Shown here: one piece after another, positions 40,234-49,363 of the stretch
Position numbering within the stretch: position 1 is the first letter of the stretch
Layout: the number at the start of each line of letters is the position of its first letter
DNA from: Peptacetobacter sp900550335
GTDB taxonomy: Bacteria; Bacillota; Clostridia; Peptostreptococcales; Peptostreptococcaceae
NCBI RefSeq assembly: GCF_047528295.1
Contig: NZ_CP180001.1
Coordinates: 434,001-498,000, forward strand
Reading direction: 5' to 3'
DNA: 64,000 bases
Notes under the pieces: model-generated
Told to the model about the DNA's origin: nothing
What the model saw: only the letters and a program-made list of their open reading frames with translations
Database searches by the model: none
Made by a program: the position numbers and the translations under genes

Positions 40234-41343
40234 TTACATATTAGAAGACATTCTTACAGGAAGAAGTAAGTATGTATAATCTATTTCATCATCTACAGGT
40301 TTAACTATACAAGGATTTACATTTGTTGTAAATTCTATATATATTTCTTCACTGTCTATATATCTAAGACCTTCCATTAAATATCTTGAGTTGAACGCTA
40401 TATCTAAATATTCACCTTCAAGCTCTAATGCAACTTCTTCATAAACATTACCTCTATCAGTGTTTGAAGTTATAACCATAGCATCATCTCTTATAGATAA
40501 TTTTATAAGGTTATTTCTTTCAGACTGAGAAAGTAGTGAGGCTCTTTCTATACTGTTTAAAAGTGCTTTTGCTTTTAATTTTACTCTAGAATTATATTCT
40601 TTTGGAAGTAGTCTGTTATAATCTATGAAATCTCCTTCTAATAATCTTGTTATTACTTTAGTATCTCCTAGCATGAACACAGCATTTTTTTCAGTAAATC
40701 CTACGTTTATACTTCCTTCACCTGACATTAAACTATTTATATCTACTAATGTTTTTCCAGGTATTATAACTTTTACATCTTTTGTAAAACTATCTATTGG
40801 GCAACTTCTAACCGCTAATCTATATCCATCTATTGCCACAAGACTGGCTTTTCCATTTTCTGCTTCTAAAAGTTCTCCCATTAAAACTGGTTTTGTTTGA
40901 TCCTGAGATATTGCAAAAGACGTCTGTTTTATCATATCCTTTAATAATTCTTGAGGAATAGTATACATTTCACTTTCTTCTACATCAGAAAAAGCTGGAT
41001 ATTCTTCTGCTAGATGTCCCTTTATTGTAAATCTAGAATTTTCACAGTAGATGTGTACATTACTATTTGAATCAGTTTCTATCTGTACAAATGAATCCGG
41101 TAGTTTTCTAACTATATCTCCAAATAATTTGGCATCAAGTACTATTTTTCCATCTTCTTCTATTTCAGACTGAACAAAAGTTTCTATTCTTATCTCTGCA
41201 TCAGATCCAGTAAGTTTTAAAGCTCCATTCTCAGTTGATAATAAGATACCTTTTAATAAGTCTATAGTTGTTCTACTATTAATAGCTTTTTGAACTATAC
41301 TTATCTTTTGAGATAAAATTTTCTGATTGCATATAAGTTTCAT
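40234..41343 (-). CDS. dnaN: DNA polymerase III sliding clamp (beta)
   Basis: 369 aa beta clamp, a ring-shaped dimer of three-domain subunits. Segments such as MKLICNQKILSQKISIVQKAINSRTT, TSFAISQDQTKPVLMGELLE and the C-terminal hydrophobic protein-binding end YTYLLLPVRM are typical. An AGGAGG-type site precedes the ATG. The region to dnaA contains origin-like boxes, so the gene is transcribed apart from dnaA. Confidence 0.97.
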   Translation of the reverse strand: MKLICNQKILSQKISIVQKAINSRTTIDLLKGILLSTENGALKLTGSDAEIRIETFVQSEIEEDGKIVLDAKLFGDIVRKLPDSFVQIETDSNSNVHIYCENSRFTIKGHLAEEYPAFSDVEESEMYTIPQELLKDMIKQTSFAISQDQTKPVLMGELLEAENGKASLVAIDGYRLAVRSCPIDSFTKDVKVIIPGKTLVDINSLMSGEGSINVGFTEKNAVFMLGDTKVITRLLEGDFIDYNRLLPKEYNSRVKLKAKALLNSIERASLLSQSERNNLIKLSIRDDAMVITSNTDRGNVYEEVALELEGEYLDIAFNSRYLMEGLRYIDSEEIYIEFTTNVNPCIVKPVDDEIDYTYLLLPVRMSSNM

Positions 41344-41641
41344 TTTTTTCCTCCTTAGTTGTTTTGTGGATATTTTTTTATTCCTAAAACTAAATAATTA
41401 TATAAGAAACTTAGTAGTAATAGTAGTAGGGGCTGTTATTAATGTTGATAATGTCGATTATCCTTAAAATTTCAATAAAAAAGCCTGTAGATAGATTGTG
41501 TATATCTACCTTGACAATAGTATATTAAAATGTTGATAAAATATGGATAAAAGTTATCAACATTTTATTCTATATTTATCAACAAGGATAATGTTAATAG
41601 TTTTTATCAGCATTTATTAAAATATCCCAATTTTTGTTGCA
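41344..41641. other. oriC: Origin sub-region between dnaA and dnaN
   Basis: This 298-base gap has four exact TTATCAACA boxes (41443-41451 and 41531-41539 on the minus strand, 41554-41562 and 41576-41584 on the plus strand), plus TGTGGATAT at 41365-41373. With the larger cluster upstream of dnaA it makes a bipartite oriC, common in Firmicutes. An AT-rich stretch lies within it. Confidence 0.75.
41475..41513 (-). terminator. Probable terminator of dnaA
   Basis: On the minus strand GTAGATA pairs with TATCTAC across a 9-base loop, then AGGCTTTTTTATT. It lies between two DnaA-box groups, about 130 bases after dnaA. Confidence 0.6.
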
Positions 41642-42991
41642 CTACCCTTTTAAATCATTTATGATTTTTTCAACTTTTAATTTTAAATCAATATTTTCTT
41701 TTAAATCTTTGCTTATTTTGTCGCAAGCATGTATTACAGTAGTATGATCTCTACCTCCGAATTCTTCACCTATCTTAGGAAGTGAAAGATCAGTTAAATC
41801 TCTAGAAAGGTACATTGCAACCTGTCTAGGATATGCAATTGCTCTAGTTCTCTTTTTAGAATTAAAATCTTCCATTTTAATATCGAAAACTTCGGCAACT
41901 TTTTCTTTAATTCTTACTACATTTATTTCAGAAGTATTATAAGATACGATTATATCCTTTAAAGCCTCTGTTGCTACTTCAAGAGAAACTTTCTTTTTAG
42001 TTAAAGAAGAATAAGCCATTACACGAGTAAGAGCTCCTTCAAGTTCTCTTATATTAGATTTTACATTTTTAGCTATGTAGTCAGTTACCTCATCAGGAAC
42101 TTCTGTGTTATCCATCTGAGCTTTTTTTCTAAGTATTGCTATTCTAGTTTCAAAATCTGGCGGCTGAATATCAGTTATAAGGCCCATTTCAAATCTAGAT
42201 CTTAGTCTTTCTTCTAGTGTAGGTATATCCTTTGGCGGTCTATCACTAGAAATTATTATCTGTTTGTTTGCTTCATGAAGAGTATTAAATGTATGGAAGA
42301 ATTCCTCCTGAGTTCTTTCTTTTCCGGCAATAAATTGAACGTCGTCTATTAAAAGAACGTCTACATTTCTATATTTATTTCTAAATTCCTCATTTTTATC
42401 ATCTTTTATAGAGTTTACTAGTTCATTTGTAAATTTTTCAGAAGAAACATATACAACCTTTTGAGTGCTGTCAGTTTCTAATATATGGTGCCCTATAGCT
42501 TGCATAAGATGAGTTTTACCAAGTCCAACGCCTCCATAAAGGAATAGAGGGTTATAAGATTTTGCTGGAGACTCTGCTACTGCAACACATGCAGCATGAG
42601 CAAAACTATTGCTATTACCTATAACAAAAGTATCGAAAGTATATTTAGGATTTAAATTACTTTCGTATTTAGTAGGAGCTTTTGCAGATTTAGATGTAGA
42701 ACTTGTAGATTCAGAATTTATATCCTTAATTAGAGAATCCATTTCTTCTTCACTGCCTAAAACTATAACCTTTATATCTTTTGCAGTAACCTCTTTTACT
42801 ATTCCAACAATAAGAGAGTGGTATCTATTATTTAATATATCTTTATTAAAATCGCTATTAGCACAGATATACAATGTATTGTTGTCTAATAATAAAGGTT
42901 TAACTGTAGCAAAAAAGGCTTTAAAAGCTACAGCAGAAACTTCTCCTTTTAAAATTTGAAGCACTTTTTCCCACAGAGAATTGATGTCCAT
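41642..42991 (-). CDS. dnaA: Chromosomal replication initiator DnaA
   Basis: 449 aa from MDINSLWEKV at 42991. The open frame extends 47 codons further up to 43132, but the GGAGG site is before 42991 and the extra N-terminus is atypical. Domain I is DINSLWEKVLQILKG...; Walker A is GGVGLGKTHLMQAIGHH; Walker B is VLLIDDVQFIAGKERTQEEFFHTFN; the DNA-binding signature near the end is GGRDHTTVIHA. It binds the boxes on both sides and opens oriC. It may also autoregulate from the upstream boxes. Confidence 0.97.
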   Translation of the reverse strand: MDINSLWEKVLQILKGEVSAVAFKAFFATVKPLLLDNNTLYICANSDFNKDILNNRYHSLIVGIVKEVTAKDIKVIVLGSEEEMDSLIKDINSESTSSTSKSAKAPTKYESNLNPKYTFDTFVIGNSNSFAHAACVAVAESPAKSYNPLFLYGGVGLGKTHLMQAIGHHILETDSTQKVVYVSSEKFTNELVNSIKDDKNEEFRNKYRNVDVLLIDDVQFIAGKERTQEEFFHTFNTLHEANKQIIISSDRPPKDIPTLEERLRSRFEMGLITDIQPPDFETRIAILRKKAQMDNTEVPDEVTDYIAKNVKSNIRELEGALTRVMAYSSLTKKKVSLEVATEALKDIIVSYNTSEINVVRIKEKVAEVFDIKMEDFNSKKRTRAIAYPRQVAMYLSRDLTDLSLPKIGEEFGGRDHTTVIHACDKISKDLKENIDLKLKVEKIINDLKG

Positions 42992-43604
42992 ATTTTTATC
43001 CTCCATTTTCCGATGCATAGTTTTCAACATAATTATCAACAAAATTTTTTGTGGATATTGAAAAAATAGATACATTGTTGATATTATATAAATACTGTTG
43101 ATAAATGTTATATAAATTAAAAAAATTAACATGTTTAAAAAATATAAACAAATCTGTTTATATAATTATAAAGACTTTAAACACGTTAAATTCAATGAAA
43201 TAATAACGTTTTGTGATGAGTGATTAAATTTTATACACAGATATATCCACAGACTGTGCATAACTGTTGATATGTTAATAACATTTATCAACATTATTAA
43301 CAAGTATAATTATAATATCAAAATAACAACGAAACTTCAATAACTTATCCACAATATAAACGTATTAAAATTTATTATTTATCAACAATTAAATTTGAGG
43401 TAAATAGAGCTAATTTTTTTATCAAAAAAATGGTTTCTAAAAAAGGTCTTGCAAGGTGTTGGTATATTTTGGTAATATAAAGGAAACTTTCAAAAGATAG
43501 AAGAGTTTATATCATTATATGGAAATTAATTTTATCCTCACAAAAGGTGTTGCAAAAAATGTTTACAGATAATCAAAAATTATTTATTCAACGTGAAAAA
43601 TTCG
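42992..43604. other. oriC: Main oriC region between dnaA and rpmH
   Basis: A gene-free AT-rich stretch rich in DnaA boxes: TTATCAACA at 43033-43041, 43096-43104 (minus), 43285-43293 and 43379-43387; TTATACACA at 43231-43239; TGTGCATAA at 43255-43263; TTATCCACA at 43345-43353; and ATATCCACA at 43243-43251. Long AT runs around 43390-43440 could be the unwinding element. Two related short segments (AAGGTGTTG near 43455 and AGGTGTTGCAAAA near 43545) are of unknown meaning. Confidence 0.85.
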
Positions 43605-43633
43605 TTGACAACACCAGGCAAAGTAATTATAAT
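43605..43633 (+). promoter_or_regulatory. Consensus promoter of rpmH
   Basis: TTGACA (43605-43610), exactly 17 bases, TATAAT (43628-43633): a perfect sigma-A promoter, 78 bases upstream of rpmH. Confidence 0.9.
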
Positions 43634-43711
43634 AATATGTGTTATGTTTACTTTGAGGGTAAAAGTATATTTTTTATAAATGGAAATTAATGTGAAAGGC
43701 GGTGCTATAGA

Positions 43712-43846
43712 ATGAAAAGAACTTATCAACCAAAGAAAAGACAGAGAAAAAAAGAACACGGATTCAGAAAAAGAATGAAATCTGCTAACGGAAGAAACGT
43801 GTTAAGAAGAAGAAGAGCTAAAGGAAGAAAGAGATTAACTCATTAA
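43712..43846 (+). CDS. rpmH: Ribosomal protein L34
   Basis: 44 aa, MKRTYQPKKRQRKKEHGFRK... ending AKGRKRLTH; this is the usual L34. It is short enough to be missed by ORF scans with a 60-codon limit. It is first in the rpmH-rnpA-yidD-yidC-jag operon to the right of oriC, and has an AAAGGCGGT site. Confidence 0.98.
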   Translation: MKRTYQPKKRQRKKEHGFRKRMKSANGRNVLRRRRAKGRKRLTH

Positions 43847-43849
43847 TTA

Positions 43850-43881
43850 AAAAAAGCCGCTTGTAGAGTGGCTTTTTTTGT
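43850..43881 (+). terminator. Terminator/attenuator between rpmH and rnpA
   Basis: AAAAAAGCCGC and GTGGCTTTTTT form a stem with a short loop, followed by T residues. Partial read-through would give much more L34 than RnpA. Confidence 0.8.
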
Positions 43882-43920
43882 AAAATTTATCGAGTTAAAC
43901 TGTGTTTATTGGAGGAAATT

Positions 43921-44268
43921 ATGGAATTTAATAACACTAAAGGTATTAAGAAAGACTACGAATTTAGAAAAATATATAAACACGGTAAATCTTTTGCAAA
44001 TAAATATTTAGTAGTCTATATATTAAAGAATAAAACTGATCAAACTAGAATAGGTATTTCTATATCTAAAAAAGTAGGAAATGCTGTTACTAGAAATAGA
44101 ATCAGAAGACTGATAAAAGAGACCTATCGATTAAATATCGATGAAAATATAAAGAAAGGCTACGACTTAGTATTTATTTCCAGAGTAGCGGCTAAAGATG
44201 CAACTTACAAGGATATTGAAAAAGCTATGACTCATTTAATGAGAAAAAATAAGCTTTTAAATGAATAA
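43921..44268 (+). CDS. rnpA: Ribonuclease P protein component
   Basis: 115 aa from ATG 43921; a TTG at 43909 overlaps the GGAGGAAAT Shine-Dalgarno, so the shorter start is taken. It is the protein cofactor of RNase P, which matures tRNA 5' ends. The RNR motif is GNAVTRNRIRRLIKETYR and the start KKDYEFRKIYKHGKSFANKY is typical. It ends 15 bases before yidD. Confidence 0.96.
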   Translation: MEFNNTKGIKKDYEFRKIYKHGKSFANKYLVVYILKNKTDQTRIGISISKKVGNAVTRNRIRRLIKETYRLNIDENIKKGYDLVFISRVAAKDATYKDIEKAMTHLMRKNKLLNE

Positions 44269-44283
44269 GGGGGGTCTTATAGA

Positions 44284-44535
44284 TTGGATACAATAAGGAA
44301 TTATATAGATAAAATCGGAAAACTTCTTACAAAAGGATGTATTGGATTGGTGAGATTTTATCAAAAATATATATCGCCTTTAAAAGGTCCAACATGTAGA
44401 TTTTATCCTACCTGTTCTCAATACTCTATAGAAGCATTTAAGAAATATGGATTTTTGAAAGGATTATATTTGACAATAAGAAGAGTCTTAAAATGTCATC
44501 CGTTTCATCCAGGGGGCTACGATCCATTGAAGTAA
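44284..44535 (+). CDS. yidD: Membrane-protein insertion efficiency factor YidD
   Basis: 83 aa from a TTG start at 44284, with GGGGGGT upstream. Conserved segments FYQKYISPLKGPTCRFYPTCSQY and the end CHPFHPGGYDPL are diagnostic. YidD helps YidC insertase; the two genes are separated by 25 bases. Confidence 0.95.
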   Translation: MDTIRNYIDKIGKLLTKGCIGLVRFYQKYISPLKGPTCRFYPTCSQYSIEAFKKYGFLKGLYLTIRRVLKCHPFHPGGYDPLK

Positions 44536-44560
44536 ATCTATTTTGTAGGAGGTACAAGAA

Positions 44561-45268
44561 GTGACCAACTTAATAGGAAAATTATTTGGAAACATTCTAG
44601 GGGCAATATATGGCTTTACAGGAAGCTACGGAATAGCAATTATACTATTCACTTTTTTAGTTAAATTACTATTAATGCCACTTACAATCAAGCAGACAAA
44701 ATCTACTGTTGCAATGCAGGAGATAACACCAAGAGTTAATGAAATACAGGAAAAATACAAAAACAATCCTGAAAGACAGAACAAAGAAATGATGGAACTA
44801 TACCAGAGAGCTAACATAAATCCTATGGCAGGATGCTTACCTCTACTTATACAGTTCCCTATATTAATAGGATTATTCAACTTACTTAAAGATCCAGTAG
44901 GCTTAGGAGCTTTTGCTAGTCAGGCTGCTTTCAACCAGGCTAACGGACAGTTCTTATGGATGCGGAATCTTACTAATCCGGATACTATATTAGCTATATT
45001 ATCTGGGGCAAGTGCATTTATAATGCAGAAAATAATGACTCCAAAAGAACAGGTTAACGGCCAGATGAAAATGATGACATACATGATGGCTGGTCTATCA
45101 TTCTACTGGGGATTCATATTCCCTGCAGGGCTTACTTTATACTGGACAATAAGTAATATATTCGCTATATTACAGCAGGTAATAGTAACAAAACCTCTAA
45201 AAGCTAAATTTGAAGCTGATATGAAGGAGGCTAGTAAAAATGGCAAAAAAAATAAAAATAAAAAGTAA
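44561..45268 (+). CDS. yidC: Membrane protein insertase YidC (SpoIIIJ/OxaA type)
   Basis: 235 aa from a GTG start at 44561 with AGGAGGT upstream. Five transmembrane segments of the short Gram-positive YidC type (Oxa1), with TKSTVAMQEITPRVNEIQEKYKN in the cytoplasmic loop, NPMAGCLPLLIQFPILIGLF and FPAGLTLYWTISNIFAILQQ. The end is basic (KKNKNKK). There is no obvious lipobox at the short N-terminus. It overlaps jag by 29 bases. Confidence 0.95.
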   Translation: MTNLIGKLFGNILGAIYGFTGSYGIAIILFTFLVKLLLMPLTIKQTKSTVAMQEITPRVNEIQEKYKNNPERQNKEMMELYQRANINPMAGCLPLLIQFPILIGLFNLLKDPVGLGAFASQAAFNQANGQFLWMRNLTNPDTILAILSGASAFIMQKIMTPKEQVNGQMKMMTYMMAGLSFYWGFIFPAGLTLYWTISNIFAILQQVIVTKPLKAKFEADMKEASKNGKKNKNKK

Positions 45269-45866
45269 ATCACAGGAAGAAGCTATAAAAAAAGCTCTTT
45301 TAGACCTTGATGTATCAGAAGACGATATAGAAGTTGTAGAGTTAGAAGCTCCAAGCAAAGGATTTCTAGGATTTATAGGATCTAAAGAAGGTCTTTATGA
45401 AATAACTGTTATAGAAAGAGAAACAGATGTTGCTAAATCATTTATAGAAACACTTCTTAAAAATGCAAAAGTAAATGCTGATGTTGAAGTTAAACAGGAA
45501 GACAACCTTATAAAAGTAAATATAAAAGGCGATGAAGCAGCTTGTTTAATAGGTAGAAGAGGAGATACTCTTGATTCTATCCAGTTCTTAACAGGATTAG
45601 CTTTAAACAAAATAAACAAAGATTCTCACACTAGAGTACTTGTAGATATAGAAAATTACAGAGAAAAAAGAGAAGAATCTTTAATAAGATACGCTAATAA
45701 AATGGCTAGAGAAGTAGCCAAAACTAAAAAAACAAAAAAACTTGACTATATGAACCCATATGAAAGAAGAATAATACATTCAGCTCTTCAGAATGACAGA
45801 TATGTTATAACATATAGTGAAGGAACTGATCCATACAGAAGATTAGTAATAGAATACAAAAGATAA
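45240..45866 (+). CDS. jag: RNA-binding protein Jag/KhpB
   Basis: 208 aa with the Jag N-terminal domain (residues 1-50), a KH domain (ACLIGRRGDTLDSIQFLTGLALNK near 100-123) and an R3H domain (residues about 140-205, ending DPYRRLVIEY). Homologs bind RNA and affect cell elongation or division. The start overlaps yidC, with AAGGAGG before the ATG, so the two are translationally linked. Confidence 0.93.
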   Translation: MAKKIKIKSKSQEEAIKKALLDLDVSEDDIEVVELEAPSKGFLGFIGSKEGLYEITVIERETDVAKSFIETLLKNAKVNADVEVKQEDNLIKVNIKGDEAACLIGRRGDTLDSIQFLTGLALNKINKDSHTRVLVDIENYREKREESLIRYANKMAREVAKTKKTKKLDYMNPYERRIIHSALQNDRYVITYSEGTDPYRRLVIEYKR

Positions 45867-45876
45867 AGAAAAATAT

Positions 45877-45908
45877 TGCCTCCTATTGTTATAGGAGGTT
45901 TTATTTTT
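45877..45908 (+). terminator. Terminator after jag
   Basis: GCCTCCTAT pairs with ATAGGAGG, with a short loop and TTTTATTTTT, 10 bases after jag. Confidence 0.85.
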
Positions 45909-45916
45909 GGTATAAT
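45908..45916 (+). promoter_or_regulatory. Extended -10 promoter of mnmE
   Basis: TGGTATAAT is an extended -10 (TGnTATAAT), just after the jag terminator and 40 bases before the mnmE start. No good -35 is visible, as expected for extended -10. Confidence 0.6.
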
Positions 45917-45955
45917 AGTATATATATTTTTTAAACGTGCAAAGAGGTGATAAAT

Positions 45956-47335
45956 TTGTTTATAGATGATACAATAGCAGCAATTGCAACAGCACCTGGA
46001 GAAGGTGGAATCGGGATAATAAGAATAAGTGGACCAAAATCACTAGAAGTTGCTGAAGAGATATTTTTCTCAATGTCAGGAAAGAAAATTTCTGAATATC
46101 CAGCTAGAACATTAATATTTGGAAATATAAAAGACGGAGATAAAAAAATAGATGAGGTACTAGTTGCATATATGAAAGGGCCAAACTCTTATACAGCTGA
46201 AGATGTTATAGAAATAAACTGTCATGGTGGATTTATTTCTGTAAAAAGAATACTAGAATTAGTATTATCTAAAGATGTAAGACTTGCTGAAGCTGGAGAA
46301 TTTACAAAGAGAGCATTCTTAAACGGAAGAATAGATTTATCTCAGGCAGAAGCGGTAATAGATGTAATAAATGCAAAAACAGATAAGGCACATGAAGTGG
46401 CTGAAAATCAGCTTGATGGATCTTTATCTAATAGAATAAGAGAGTTTAGAGATAAAGTAACTGAGTTATTAGCTCAAGTTGAGGTTGCTATAGACTATCC
46501 AGAAGAGGATATAGAATTTATAGCATACACTACTCTAGAAGAAAAAACTAGGGAATTAAACAAAGATATTAAAAAATTATATGAAACATCAGAAAGTGGA
46601 AAAATATTTAGAGAAGGTTTAAAAACTGTAATAGTTGGTAAGCCAAATGTTGGTAAATCATCTCTTCTAAATAGTATTCTTGGTGAAAATAGAGCGATAG
46701 TAACTGATATACCAGGAACAACTAGAGATGTTATAGAAGAGTTTGTAAATATAAAAGGAATACCTTTAAAAATAGTAGATACTGCTGGTATAAGGGAAAC
46801 AGACGATGTAGTTGAAAAAATAGGTGTTGAAAAATCAATGGCATCATTTGATACAGCAGACCTAATAATAATGGTTGTAGACTCTTCATCAGAACTATCT
46901 GAAGAAGATAGAGAAATACTGGAAAAAGTGCAGGGCAAGGAAACTATAATTCTACTTAACAAAACAGATTTACCTCAGGTAATAGATGAAGAAGAAGTTA
47001 AAAAATATGTAAATGAAGAAAATATAATCAAAATTTCTGCACTTCATAACGAAGGGATAGAAGATGTACATGATAGAATAGAAGCTATGGTATATAAGGG
47101 AGATATAAAAAGCTCTTCAAATGTTATAATAACAAACTCAAGACATAAAGATGCACTTTATAGAGCTATGAAATCTGCGGAAGATGCTATGAGAGCAATA
47201 GAAGATAGAATGCCTCTTGATTTTGTTGAAGTTGACTTAAAAAATATATGGGATTATCTAGGATATATAAACGGAGATACAGTAAGTGAAGATTTACTAG
47301 ACAACATATTCCATAATTTCTGTATAGGAAAATAA
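45956..47335 (+). CDS. mnmE: tRNA modification GTPase MnmE
   Basis: 459 aa from a TTG at 45956. A GTG nine bases upstream (45947) is inside the AGAGGTGAT site and is less likely. The folate-binding N-domain starts DDTIAAIATAPGEGGIGIIRISG; the G domain has GKPNVGKSSLLNSI, DIPGTTRD, DTAGI and NKTD; it ends with the conserved CIGK. With MnmG it makes the cmnm5 group at U34 of several tRNAs. Confidence 0.97.
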   Translation: MFIDDTIAAIATAPGEGGIGIIRISGPKSLEVAEEIFFSMSGKKISEYPARTLIFGNIKDGDKKIDEVLVAYMKGPNSYTAEDVIEINCHGGFISVKRILELVLSKDVRLAEAGEFTKRAFLNGRIDLSQAEAVIDVINAKTDKAHEVAENQLDGSLSNRIREFRDKVTELLAQVEVAIDYPEEDIEFIAYTTLEEKTRELNKDIKKLYETSESGKIFREGLKTVIVGKPNVGKSSLLNSILGENRAIVTDIPGTTRDVIEEFVNIKGIPLKIVDTAGIRETDDVVEKIGVEKSMASFDTADLIIMVVDSSSELSEEDREILEKVQGKETIILLNKTDLPQVIDEEEVKKYVNEENIIKISALHNEGIEDVHDRIEAMVYKGDIKSSSNVIITNSRHKDALYRAMKSAEDAMRAIEDRMPLDFVEVDLKNIWDYLGYINGDTVSEDLLDNIFHNFCIGK

Positions 47336-47473
47336 TTATAATAAACAACTAAATAAGTTGAAAAATATGGGCGAAATTCGCTTTTTATATAAAGGTTTTT
47401 CATGGAACATTTGTAGAACAAAGTATATATGAAAAATTAGAACGTATAAATTATATAAGAAAGGTGGAAAAAG

Positions 47474-49363
47474 ATGAGAAAATTTGAAGCTGAAAGCTAC
47501 GATATAGTAGTTGTCGGAGCTGGACATGCTGGATGTGAAGCTGCACTTGCTTCTGCAAGAATGGGACACAAAACAGCTATGATAACAATGTCACTAGATT
47601 CTATAGCTGCACTTGCTTGTAACCCTTCAATAGGTGGAACAGGAAAAGGACATCTAGTTAGAGAGATAGATGCGCTTGGTGGAGAAATGGGTCTAAATAT
47701 AGATAAAACATTTATCCAGAGTAGAATGTTAAATACTGCAAAAGGACCTGCTGTACATTCTTTAAGAACTCAGGCAGATAAATTTAGATACCATGAAGAA
47801 ATGAAAAAAACTATAGAAAATCAGGAAAATCTTGATTTAATAATGGACGAGGTTGTAGAAATAGCCCATGATGGTCAGACTGTAACAGGGGTAATAACTA
47901 GAATGGGAGCTATATACAGAGCAAAGGCTACAATACTTGCTACTGGAGTATATCTAAATTCAAAAATATTTATAGGTGAAGTATCATTTAATGAAGGGCC
48001 AAATGCATTAGGATATGCAGCATATCTAACAGATAGCTTAAAAGAGCTTGGACTTAGAATGAGAAGATTCAAAACTGGAACACCTTGTAGAGTACATAGA
48101 GATAGTGTAGATTTTTCAAAAATGGATAGACAGGATGGAGATGCAAAAATAGTTCCGTTCTCATTTATGAACGATAAAATAGAAAGAGAACAGGTTCCAT
48201 GCTACCTAACTAGAACTACTGCCGAAACAAAACAGATGATAGAAGAAAATATAAAAAGATCTGCAATGTATGGTGGGGAAATAGAAGGAGTTGGGCCTAG
48301 ATACTGTCCATCAATAGAAGATAAAATAGTGAGATTCTCAGACAAAGAAACTCATCAGATATTCATAGAACCAGAAGGATTAAATACAAAAGAAATGTAC
48401 GTTCAAGGGCTTTCTACAAGTTTACCTTTTGAAATACAAAAGGACATGTACAAGACTGTATTAGGTCTTGAAAATGTTAAAGTAATGAGACCTGCTTATG
48501 CAATCGAATACGACTGTATAGACCCAACACAGCTAAAACTAAATCTTGAAATAAAAGGCGTAGAAAACTTATTCAGTGCAGGACAGTTCAATGGAACATC
48601 TGGATACGAAGAAGCTGCAGCACAGGGATTAATAGCTGGGATAAATGCGGTTAGAAAAATAGAAGGAAAAGAGCCATTTACACTAGATAGATCAGAAGCA
48701 TATATAGGCGTTCTTTTAGACGACCTTGTAACTAAAGGAACTAATGAGCCTTATAGAATGATGACTTCAAGATGTGAATATAGATTATATTTAAGACAGG
48801 ACAACGCAGATATGAGACTTACTGAAAAAGGATACGAAATAGGTCTTGTAACTGAAGAAAGATATAATAAATACCTAGCTAAAAAAGAAATGGTAGAAAA
48901 AGAATTTGAAAGATTAAAAGAAGTTAGAGTAACTCCAAAAGAGTCAAATGAAATAATGGAAGCTCATGGATTTGCTAAGCTAAATGTAGGATTATCTTTA
49001 TACGAATTCTTAAAAAGACCTGAAGTTGACTATGCATTAATCGACGAACTTGGAAAAGGTGCTGGTGATGATGTGCCTGACTACGTAAAAGAGCAATGTG
49101 TAATAGTAACTAAATACGAAGGATACATAGACAAACAGCTAAAACAGATAGATCAGTTTAAAAAGCTAGAAAGCAAAAAATTAAGCGAATCAATAAATTA
49201 CTCTGAAATAGAAGGATTAAGATTAGAAGCTAGACAGAAACTAGATGCAATAAAACCTAACTCAGTTGGACAGGCATCGAGAATATCTGGTGTTTCTCCA
49301 GCAGATATATCTGTACTTCTTGTATACCTTGAACAGATGAGAAGAGGTAAGAAAAATGACTAA
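47474..49363 (+). CDS. mnmG: tRNA uridine-5-carboxymethylaminomethyl enzyme MnmG
   Basis: 629 aa FAD protein. The dinucleotide-binding segment is VVVGAGHAGCEAALASARMG near residue 12-31, and GPRYCPSIEDKIVRF, FNGTSGYEEAAAQGLIAG and SEYRLYLRQDNADMRL-type segments (as SRCEYRLYLRQDNA) are present. It works with MnmE. The gene overlaps rsmG by 8 bases. Confidence 0.97.
   Translation: MRKFEAESYDIVVVGAGHAGCEAALASARMGHKTAMITMSLDSIAALACNPSIGGTGKGHLVREIDALGGEMGLNIDKTFIQSRMLNTAKGPAVHSLRTQADKFRYHEEMKKTIENQENLDLIMDEVVEIAHDGQTVTGVITRMGAIYRAKATILATGVYLNSKIFIGEVSFNEGPNALGYAAYLTDSLKELGLRMRRFKTGTPCRVHRDSVDFSKMDRQDGDAKIVPFSFMNDKIEREQVPCYLTRTTAETKQMIEENIKRSAMYGGEIEGVGPRYCPSIEDKIVRFSDKETHQIFIEPEGLNTKEMYVQGLSTSLPFEIQKDMYKTVLGLENVKVMRPAYAIEYDCIDPTQLKLNLEIKGVENLFSAGQFNGTSGYEEAAAQGLIAGINAVRKIEGKEPFTLDRSEAYIGVLLDDLVTKGTNEPYRMMTSRCEYRLYLRQDNADMRLTEKGYEIGLVTEERYNKYLAKKEMVEKEFERLKEVRVTPKESNEIMEAHGFAKLNVGLSLYEFLKRPEVDYALIDELGKGAGDDVPDYVKEQCVIVTKYEGYIDKQLKQIDQFKKLESKKLSESINYSEIEGLRLEARQKLDAIKPNSVGQASRISGVSPADISVLLVYLEQMRRGKKND

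Noticed and set aside
42992..43132. A 47-residue N-terminal extension of DnaA
   Set aside because: The longer frame is hydrophobic and unlike DnaA domain I; the Shine-Dalgarno fits the start at 42991. The segment lies in oriC.
43585..43605. AACGTGAAAAA near oriC as a parS site
   Set aside because: Only one half resembles the parS consensus TGTTTCACGTGAAACA; the other half does not match.
46495..46962. 155-codon minus-strand ORF inside mnmE
   Set aside because: Shadow of the G-domain coding sequence, rich in Ser/Ile, with no start signal.
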